Assembly: GCA_903892365.1 (NCBI GenBank)
Contig: CAITIF010000805.1
Location: 1 to 5,580, forward strand
Direction of reading: 5' to 3'
Length of the DNA: 5,580 bases
DNA from: an uncultured Pirellula sp.
GTDB lineage: Bacteria > Planctomycetota > Planctomycetia > Pirellulales > Pirellulaceae
The position numbers were made by a program, and so were the translations under genes. Shown one piece after another: positions 1-4,877 of this stretch. The first letter of the stretch is position 1. Each line of letters opens with the position of its first letter. Below the pieces are notes generated by a model that made no database searches, was not told where the DNA came from, and saw only the letters and a program-made list of their open reading frames with translations.

Positions 1-2
1 GT

Positions 3-1112
3 CAGCCCGGCGAGTTCAAAGTACCTGCTAACGCCAAAGTTATCCGTGGCGAAGTGGTGCTTCCTGGATTGGTCGATGTGCGAACTTGTGTTGGGCTGTC
101 AGGGATCTTGAACTTCGAACATGATTCGGACCAACTGGAGTCGTCGTCACCATTGCAGCCGGAACTACGAGCCATCGATGCTTACAATCCGCGTGAAGAA
201 TTGGTCGCGTACATTCGCAATTATGGGGTGACGACCGTTCATACGGGGCATGCGCCGGGCGAGCTGATTTCAGGCCAGACCATGATTGTGAAAACGGTAG
301 GCGATACGGTCGAGTCTGCTTTGATGTTCGATGGTCGCGCGATTGCGGTGACCTTGGCGGAAGCGTCGACGAAATCAGGAAAGGCCAGCCCAGGAACGCG
401 TGGCAAGCAAATGGCCATGCTTCGCTCGTTGTTGATTGAAGCTCGCGAGTACAGCGCAAAGGTTACCAAGAAAGCAGCCGCTAAAGAGCCTGCAGCCGGT
501 GAGCAGGATAAGGAAGGCAAAGAGAAAAGCAAAGCGGACGAACCGATGGCTCGAAATCTCAAGCTAGAAGTTTTGTCGGAAGTGCTGTCTGGAAAGAAGG
601 CGTTATTGATAACGGCCGATCGAGCTCAGGATATCGCGTCTGCAATTCGACTTGCCGAAGAATTCAAGATTCCGTTATGGCTGGATAGTGCTTCGGACGC
701 ACATTTGATGATTCCGCAATTGAAGGCTGCTGGGGTTACCGTACTGTTGCATCCTTCGATGGCTCGGGCCAGTGGGGAGAAAGAAAATCTTTCCTTCCAA
801 ACAGCTTCGAAGCTTCGCGAGGCGGGAATTCCGTTTGCAATACAGGGTGGCTTTGAGCCTTACGTTCCCAAGGTGCGTGTCGTGTTGTTTGAAGCAGCTG
901 TCGCGGCCGCTCACGGACTTAGTTTCGAAGATGCCGTTGAATCGATTACCCTGTCGCCAGCCAAGATCCTTGGCATTCAAGACAGGGTTGGTTCGATTGC
1001 TGTAGGGAAAGATGCGGACTTGGCTATTTACGACGGCGATCCGTTTGAATATACAACTCATTGCACCGGAGTTGTGATCGATGGGGTTGTTGTGTCGAGC
1101 GAGAGTCAGTAG
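3..1112 (+). CDS. Amidohydrolase-like protein (imidazolonepropionase-related, COG1228 type), 5'-truncated, probable pseudoenzyme
   Basis: The reading frame is open from the left edge to a TAG stop, so the N-terminus lies outside the window; the GTG at base 54 is internal to the frame and is used here only as residue 1 for numbering. The text PGLVDVRTCVG (residues 4-14) matches the PGLIDAHTHVG signature that opens the metal-dependent hydrolase barrel. The C-terminus has the usual ending: SITLSPAKILGIQDRVGSIAVGKDADL, cited in part here (about residues 297-323), followed by YDGDP and VIDGVVV, the strands that return to the small beta-sandwich domain. The metal ligands are missing. HxH reads R10-T-C12, the expected IHAHR reads ITADR (186-190), the next His region reads DSASDAH (211-217), and the expected SD near the end reads GG (265-266). 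A Lys/Glu/Ala-rich low-complexity insert lies at about 138-165. Family membership is confident. Loss of catalysis is inferred, and substrate is unknown. Such paralogues can sit beside an active copy, which could lie upstream of the window. Confidence 0.85.
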   Translation, partial: QPGEFKVPANAKVIRGEVVLPGLVDVRTCVGLSGILNFEHDSDQLESSSPLQPELRAIDAYNPREELVAYIRNYGVTTVHTGHAPGELISGQTMIVKTVGDTVESALMFDGRAIAVTLAEASTKSGKASPGTRGKQMAMLRSLLIEAREYSAKVTKKAAAKEPAAGEQDKEGKEKSKADEPMARNLKLEVLSEVLSGKKALLITADRAQDIASAIRLAEEFKIPLWLDSASDAHLMIPQLKAAGVTVLLHPSMARASGEKENLSFQTASKLREAGIPFAIQGGFEPYVPKVRVVLFEAAVAAAHGLSFEDAVESITLSPAKILGIQDRVGSIAVGKDADLAIYDGDPFEYTTHCTGVVIDGVVVSSESQ

Positions 1113-1113
1113 G

Positions 1114-1151
1114 CAAGGCTTTGCGACTTGGCGTAAGAATCGCAAAGCTTG
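1114..1151 (+). terminator. Bulged hairpin directly after the amidohydrolase-like gene, candidate terminator
   Basis: CAAGGCTTTGCGA (1114-1126) pairs with TCGCAAAGCTTG (1140-1151), giving 12 base pairs with one bulged G and a 13-nt loop. It begins two bases after the TAG stop, the expected place for a transcription-end or 3'-stabilising structure. There is no run of T after the stem (AATGGATTTAC follows), so it is not a textbook intrinsic terminator. Confidence 0.45.
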
Positions 1152-1165
1152 AATGGATTTACTGG

Positions 1166-1231
1166 GCCGCGGGCGCTAGCCGCGTTACGGTTTCCCTGCC
1201 AAATACGGTTGCCGCGGCTAGCGTCCGCGGC
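1166..1231. repeat. Long inverted repeat with CCGCGG/GCTAGC core, between convergent genes
   Basis: GCCGCGGGCGCTAGCCGCG (1166-1184) is complementary to 1213-1231 over 19 positions, with a single G-T position (1173/1224) that would be a G-U pair in plus-strand RNA. The loop is 28 nt and contains a direct repeat TACGGTT (1186-1192 and 1204-1210). Each arm is itself nearly palindromic (CCGCGG flanking GCTAGC), so the element looks like two inverted copies of one unit of about 20 bp. From memory, GC-rich palindromes with this core are common between genes in Pirellulaceae. The position, 15 nt after the stop of the minus-strand operon, suits a shared two-way terminator, but neither side has a strong T tract, so a dispersed repeat is equally possible. 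Confidence 0.7.
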
Positions 1232-1246
1232 TCAAGGGGCTCTTTG

Positions 1247-2233
1247 TTATCTTTCCTCTACGACATCCGGTGATGTTGACTTTGAATTCGGGTCTGCCGG
1301 TTTTTGCTTTAGCTTCTTGGGCTGCTGAGAGGGATTCGATGGGGATCCATTGGGTTGGCTATAGTTTTGTGGATTTTGCGGGAGAGCTCCTGGCACGCCA
1401 AGCAAAGGGTTTGCCCCTATTCCAATGTTCCCGGTGGTGCGACTGTAGTAATGAGTTTGAGGAGGAAAGTTCGAAGTTGGAAAAGGGTTTGGAACAAGAG
1501 TTGGTGGCATCATCGGTGGTGTTATCGACAGCTCAGGCATATCCCCTTCCGAATCTTGTTCGATCAGTTGGATTCGCAAGTCGACTAACTTGGGAAAGGA
1601 TTCCTCTCGCTTTTCAATTTGCTTCTTAAGTTTTGCGAGTTGCTCCTCCAGTTGTTCCACTTTTTCTTTTCGTTGCTTTTGCTCTTTTTGAAAGCGTTCC
1701 AGCATGGCCTCCTTAAGCTTGCTCTTTGCCTCGGTCTTTTCTGCTTCCTCGGACTCGGGGGATCGAATGGTCCCGACCCACTGGCGGATCTTTTGTTCCA
1801 TTTTTGTCCGTTCTTGCAACTGCTCGGAGTTTGCTTCGGGGTACGGTGGAAGTCCTGGGTACCCTGGGTTCGCAGGGGGGATTGTGTAGGCGTTGTTCCA
1901 GGACGGTACCGGCTGAAAGAAAGACGGGGGTGGGCTCATCGATGGTTGATTAGGCCAGCTTGGTCCGAATGTCTGCCCGAAACCGTTGGCGGTGGGAGTT
2001 GGATTTCCCTGGGGGAAGTTATTGCGAGCCGAATCGTAGGGCCCGTTAGAATATGGCTGGTTTGGCCCCCGGTTGTTTGGGTTTGAGTTATTGTTGTTGT
2101 TGCTAAATTGCGGCTGTCCACTGGATGGGCCTGGGCCTGGGCCCTCTTGCTGAGCGATCAAACGGATACCACCCAACGCAACGGTTGCAATGGCTGAGGC
2201 AGCAAGACCCAAGTACAAACTTGTTCTTTTCAT
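1247..2233 (-). CDS. Exported Asn/Pro-rich coiled-coil protein, third gene of the sigma-kinase operon
   Basis: I do not recognise a named family for this 328-residue protein. The N-terminus is a signal peptide or signal anchor: Lys-Arg at 2-3, then a hydrophobic stretch at about 5-27, with possible cleavage after LIA near residue 27. Residues 28-132 are low complexity, rich in Gly-Pro, Asn, Gln and Tyr, including SNNNNNSNPNN at 44-54. Residues about 134-226 are highly charged and helical (Lys, Glu, Gln) with heptad-like spacing, notably KVEQLEEQLAKLKKQIEKRE at 191-210, a likely coiled coil. Residues 235-328 return to Pro/Asn/Ser-rich sequence with a basic patch (PKKLKQKP, 305-312). The ATG overlaps the kinase stop as ATGA, and AAAAGGA lies 6 nt upstream, so the start is well supported and translation is probably coupled to the kinase. 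Disordered flanks around a coiled coil outside the membrane suggest a binding or scaffolding partner rather than an enzyme. A link to the kinase is inferred from context. Confidence 0.85.
   Translation of the reverse strand: MKRTSLYLGLAASAIATVALGGIRLIAQQEGPGPGPSSGQPQFSNNNNNSNPNNRGPNQPYSNGPYDSARNNFPQGNPTPTANGFGQTFGPSWPNQPSMSPPPSFFQPVPSWNNAYTIPPANPGYPGLPPYPEANSEQLQERTKMEQKIRQWVGTIRSPESEEAEKTEAKSKLKEAMLERFQKEQKQRKEKVEQLEEQLAKLKKQIEKREESFPKLVDLRIQLIEQDSEGDMPELSITPPMMPPTLVPNPFPTSNFPPQTHYYSRTTGNIGIGANPLLGVPGALPQNPQNYSQPNGSPSNPSQQPKKLKQKPADPNSKSTSPDVVEER
2091..2102. repeat. Short trinucleotide repeat (TTG)4 inside the exported protein gene
   Basis: Four TTG units on the plus strand encode part of the poly-Asn stretch on the minus strand. 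Gain or loss of units would keep the frame and change only the Asn run length. Confidence 0.6.
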
Positions 2234-2246
2234 TCGGATTCCTTTT
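2230..2246 (-). promoter_or_regulatory. Coupled stop/start (ATGA) with ribosome binding site
   Basis: The kinase stop TGA (2232-2230) and the next gene's ATG (2233-2231) share bases as ATGA. AAAAGGA (2246-2240) sits 6 nt before that ATG, within the last codons of the kinase gene. This arrangement is typical of translational coupling, so the kinase and the exported protein are probably made together. Confidence 0.8.
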
Positions 2247-3855
2247 CACTTTCTTTCGAGTTCAACAGTTGTGACTCCAAGGCATCCAGTTCGATTTGGA
2301 TGTTTTGCAAGTCTTGATAAAAACGTGCTTCGTTCGTGGATTGGTTCTCGGATGGCCAGGATGCCGTCGGTAGGGATTCGATCTGTCGCAGTTCGCCTTC
2401 GATTTGACGCAGATCGCTATCGGATTGGGCTATTGCTTGAATCTGCTGAGTATGTTCAGCGACAAGTTGCTGAACCTGGGGATTCAGGTTTCTTGCACCG
2501 CGGTTGGATGAGTTCCGTTGAAGTCCGAGCCATTCTTGCCAGCCTGTCCACCATGTCAAAACGATCGCAAGGCTCAGTATGGCTGTCGTACTTGTGATTG
2601 CTGCCCATGTCATCCACGAGCGATTTTTCCGGGATTGGAAAAGAGCTTTCTGTTTAGGTTTTCGACGTTGAAGCGAAAGCCCGCCCGACTGCAGTGTCAA
2701 GAGAAGACGTTCTAGTTCTGCTTCGACGGCATGCATGTCGTAAAATCGGTCCGACACATTTTTGCTCATCAGTCGCGAAACCAGTGCAATGACTTCCACG
2801 GGAACATCCGGGTTGATTTCATCGATGGGTCTTGGCGACTCGGTGCAGATCCGATGCAGGACCCCCATGGCGTTGTTCGCGCGGTACGGAGGTCGCCCGG
2901 TAAGCATAAAGTACAGAACGCTGCCTAGACTAAATTGATCGCTTCGCGTGTCTAGCGCATCTCCATGCGCTTGTTCGGGGGACATGTAGTGTGGCGTGCC
3001 AGCCACAACGCCCGTTCGCGTGAGCGAGGCGTCGTCCACGGCTCTTGCTAATCCGAAGTCGCTCAGTAGCACTCGGTCGACATTGTCTTCCAGCAGAATG
3101 TTGGCCGGCTTGACGTCACGATGGACAATGCCTTGATCGTGAGCGGCGGCCAAACCGGAGGCCGTTTGCTTCGCAATACGAAGTGATTCGGCAAGTGATA
3201 GCGGTCCGTTGTGGTCCACCTTTGCTTGCAAAGACGCCCCCATGACGCATTGCATAACAAGATAGGGGACTTTGCCAGTCGTTTCGACGTTGTAAATTGG
3301 GATCACATTCGGGTGCAAGATGGCGGCTGCGGCTTGTGCTTCACGAGCGAACCGCTTTCGTGCAGAAGCATTGTTGGCGAGATGGGCTGCTAGCACCTTG
3401 ATCGCAACCACGCGATGCAGTTCGGTGTCATGTGCTTTCAGTACCAGGCCCATTCCACCGGTACCAATGACGCGTTCTATGTCATATCTGCCGAGCCGGC
3501 CTAGTAGTTCCGGATGGCGAGGGGATTCTAAGAACGGGAGCTGAACAACTTCAAATTCAACTCGGGCTGCGTCTGGGATTTCCGGTTGGACTTCGATGAC
3601 TACGGAACTGGTGATGTTGTCGCATGTGCTGGAAGGCAGTTCGTGTTCAAGCCAAGAACTACGGGCTTCGTTCCACCAATTGGTCTTTTGGTTGGCCGCA
3701 TCCGCCACGCGTTGTTGGCAGGTGGTGCATCCTTCGACATGTCGAAAGGCTTCGTTAAAGCTTGGTTCTCCTTCCGTGCCATCCAGCAAGTGGTGCCAAT
3801 GGGCGAACCGGCATTCGCGCCCTGAGGCCTTGGCTTGGTTCTTGTTAGATAGCAT
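2230..3855 (-). CDS. Transmembrane Ser/Thr protein kinase with N-terminal zinc-binding anti-sigma-like motif
   Basis: The protein has 541 residues from the ATG at 3855, chosen because GGAGG lies 6 nt upstream; the frame stays open further upstream inside the sigma gene, but that stretch is unlike the kinase family. Residues 15-46 contain Cys15, His19, His21/22 and H39-x3-C43-x2-C46, the zinc-finger pattern of anti-sigma factors (zf-HC2/ZAS). The kinase domain spans about 124-385: glycine loop GTGGMG 131-136, VAIK Lys153, catalytic HRDVKPAN 245-252, DFG 266-268, Thr-rich activation loop 277-288, and SPE 292-294. All key catalytic residues are present, so an active kinase is expected. A basic stretch (398-412) precedes one membrane segment at about 414-437, which puts the kinase in the cytoplasm and the tail (438-541) outside; that tail is Gln/Glu-rich and coiled-coil prone. 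Overlap with the sigma gene suggests that sigma factor is its target, as in known ECF-kinase pairs. The target itself is inferred. Confidence 0.95.
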   Translation of the reverse strand: MLSNKNQAKASGRECRFAHWHHLLDGTEGEPSFNEAFRHVEGCTTCQQRVADAANQKTNWWNEARSSWLEHELPSSTCDNITSSVVIEVQPEIPDAARVEFEVVQLPFLESPRHPELLGRLGRYDIERVIGTGGMGLVLKAHDTELHRVVAIKVLAAHLANNASARKRFAREAQAAAAILHPNVIPIYNVETTGKVPYLVMQCVMGASLQAKVDHNGPLSLAESLRIAKQTASGLAAAHDQGIVHRDVKPANILLEDNVDRVLLSDFGLARAVDDASLTRTGVVAGTPHYMSPEQAHGDALDTRSDQFSLGSVLYFMLTGRPPYRANNAMGVLHRICTESPRPIDEINPDVPVEVIALVSRLMSKNVSDRFYDMHAVEAELERLLLTLQSGGLSLQRRKPKQKALFQSRKNRSWMTWAAITSTTAILSLAIVLTWWTGWQEWLGLQRNSSNRGARNLNPQVQQLVAEHTQQIQAIAQSDSDLRQIEGELRQIESLPTASWPSENQSTNEARFYQDLQNIQIELDALESQLLNSKESEKESE

Positions 3856-4444
3856 TGTTGTCCTCCAGTTGCACGATGATGTCCCGAATTTTCGAGGTGA
3901 CTCGGCTTCGTGCGATGTAAACCGCTCCTGGTGAGAGTTCCAAGCTGGCGGCGACCGAGTCCACCGACTCGGCAAGCACAGCGGTTCTCCAGAAGGCATC
4001 CCATGTGCTGCCGCTGAAGGAGTCCCTGGCTTGAGCGGCAGCGACTCGAAACATTTCGCGACGGTATTCCAATTCGATTTCCGCAGCGCGGTAGTCTTCG
4101 GAAGGGAATTGCTCCAGGGCAGAGCCATCAAGAGCCCGAGCGGACGAGGCTTGGGTGGCTTGTTTGGAGATCCAGTTGATCAATTGGTTGCGAGCGATTC
4201 GAAAAAGCCAAGCCCGAAAACGGCCGCGTTCTCGATCGGGTTGCCATCGGTCGACCGATTTGGCTACCGCAATCAGAACGTTCTGAGCAATCTCGCGAGC
4301 GTCAGCTTCTTGCAAACCTCTTCGGCCGGCAAAGCGAATGATCAGCGGTTCGTAGATCGCGATGAAATCCCGCCATGCGAGAGCATCCTGCGAGGATGGT
4401 AATCGCAGGATAAGGCTTTCTCGAGTGTCTGGGTTGGAAGTCAT
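3845..4444 (-). CDS. ECF-type RNA polymerase sigma factor, first gene of the sigma-kinase operon
   Basis: This 199-residue protein has the two-domain layout of ECF sigma factors. Region 2 covers about residues 22-93, with DAREIAQNVLIAV (48-60) where families usually show a DAED-L-x-QE-type core-binding motif, followed by GRFRAWLFRIARNQLINW (74-91), the conserved -10-recognition helix. Region 4 covers about 133-190, with the helix-turn-helix SVAASLELSPGAVYIARSR cited as 163-181. It would direct RNA polymerase to a special promoter set. The ATG at 4444 has GAGG 4 nt upstream. The TAA stop lies 11 bp inside the kinase gene, so the pair is very likely co-translated and functionally linked. Glu-to-Arg (R50) and Glu-to-Asn (N55) changes in the region 2.2 motif are unusual. 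The regulon and the inducing signal cannot be read from this window. Confidence 0.92.
   Translation of the reverse strand: MTSNPDTRESLILRLPSSQDALAWRDFIAIYEPLIIRFAGRRGLQEADAREIAQNVLIAVAKSVDRWQPDRERGRFRAWLFRIARNQLINWISKQATQASSARALDGSALEQFPSEDYRAAEIELEYRREMFRVAAAQARDSFSGSTWDAFWRTAVLAESVDSVAASLELSPGAVYIARSRVTSKIRDIIVQLEDNNAI
3862..3866 (-). promoter_or_regulatory. Ribosome binding site fixing the kinase start
   Basis: On the minus strand GGAGG lies 6 nt before the ATG at 3855-3853, inside the last codons of the sigma gene. It supports this start over the upstream in-frame ATGs near 4131. Confidence 0.8.
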
Positions 4445-4448
4445 GGTG

Positions 4449-4506
4449 CCTCATTGGAAATGCAATGGTTGTGACGCGTTCGACCAGCGAGATCGCGATA
4501 ACAACC
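4449..4506 (-). promoter_or_regulatory. 5' leader of the sigma operon: ribosome binding site and two small inverted repeats
   Basis: GAGG (4452-4449) is the ribosome binding site for the sigma ATG. Next to it CATTG/CAATG (4452-4456 and 4463-4467) forms a 5-bp stem with a 6-nt loop that touches the binding site. Further out GGTTGT (4467-4472) pairs with ACAACC (4501-4506), and inside it CGCG (4475-4478) pairs with CGCG (4494-4497). The two stems share base 4467, so they may compete. These could be mRNA structure or an operator; they are short enough to be chance. No convincing -35/-10 pair was found. Confidence 0.35.
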
Positions 4507-4616
4507 TTAACACCATCGTCGACCAGGAACCTTTCAGGGCAAGTCGGAAGAATTTAGGATTTTAGACCTAGATTAGCTATCATTAGCGATCACTTTCGGC
4601 TTTTTTGCGGGAGAGC

Positions 4617-4741
4617 TGAAGTTCGAAGCTTGAAGTTCGAGCACCGAATGTCGAAGTGTTTTGCGACTTCCGTCGAACTTCGACATTCCTTGTTCGAAAT
4701 TCGATATTGATTCGGTGTGGCGATAACGAGGCTGTTTTCGA
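4617..4741. repeat. TCGA-rich cluster with a perfect 12-bp inverted repeat
   Basis: TCGA starts eight times between 4621 and 4741 (near 4623, 4637, 4651, 4673, 4680, 4693, 4701 and 4738), far above chance. TGAAGTTCGA occurs twice 14 bp apart (4617-4626 and 4631-4640). GAATGTCGAAGT (4646-4657) is exactly complementary to ACTTCGACATTC (4677-4688) with a 19-nt loop. No T tract follows on either strand, so a simple intrinsic terminator is unlikely. A protein-binding array, a transcript structure or a decayed repeat family are possible. Confidence 0.65.
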
Positions 4742-4760
4742 ACTTGCGCCTGTTGGCCTT

Positions 4761-4824
4761 TACTCGTACTCAATGAAATGGTTCTCGTACTCGTACTCGA
4801 AAGACGCTGGTCGAGCACGAGTAC
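4761..4824. repeat. GTACTC direct repeats forming a near-perfect 14-bp hairpin
   Basis: TACTCGTACTC (4761-4771) recurs within CTCGTACTCGTACTCG (4784-4799). GTACTCGTACTCGA (4787-4800) pairs with TCGAGCACGAGTAC (4811-4824) around a 10-nt loop, with a single A/C mismatch on the plus strand that becomes a G-U pair in minus-strand RNA. The first copy can pair with the same right arm, also with one mismatch, so two alternative hairpins exist. Better pairing in minus-strand RNA, and a position 54 bases past the stop of the HicB-like gene, suggest a 3' end structure for that gene; no U tract follows. Confidence 0.65.
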
Positions 4825-4877
4825 AAAAAGCCAGGTTTTTCACGGTGCCTTGGGCTTGTTTGCACAAGTAAGCATCT

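Larger units (their letters stand above)
4445..4877. other. Non-coding repeat-rich spacer between the HicB-like gene and the sigma operon
   Basis: No credible gene was found in these 433 bases. The open frames present have low-complexity Ser/Thr/Arg or Tyr/Ser translations that simply reflect the DNA repeats. The right part (4617-4824) holds the repeats listed separately; the left part must hold the promoter of the sigma operon, which I could not locate with confidence. Confidence 0.7.

Noticed and set aside
1619..2086. Plus-strand open frame with a Leu/Phe-rich, membrane-like start
   Set aside because: It is the antisense of Lys/Glu-rich coiled-coil codons of the minus-strand gene, which naturally read as Phe/Leu.
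3856..4131. In-frame upstream extension of the kinase to an ATG at 4131
   Set aside because: It lies wholly inside the sigma gene, its translation is Ser/Pro/Trp-rich and unlike the kinase family, and the ATG at 3855 has GGAGG at good spacing.
4573..4818. Minus-strand open frame of 81 codons in the spacer
   Set aside because: The Ser/Thr/Arg-rich translation follows directly from the DNA repeats; there is no recognisable domain, and it spans both hairpins.
4761..4824. CRISPR-like array
   Set aside because: The repeats are 6-11 bp, unevenly spaced and partly inverted, without regular spacers.
4656..4871. Plus-strand open frame of 71 codons with YSYS-type translation
   Set aside because: It is produced by the GTACTC repeats in another frame; no ribosome binding site or family resemblance.
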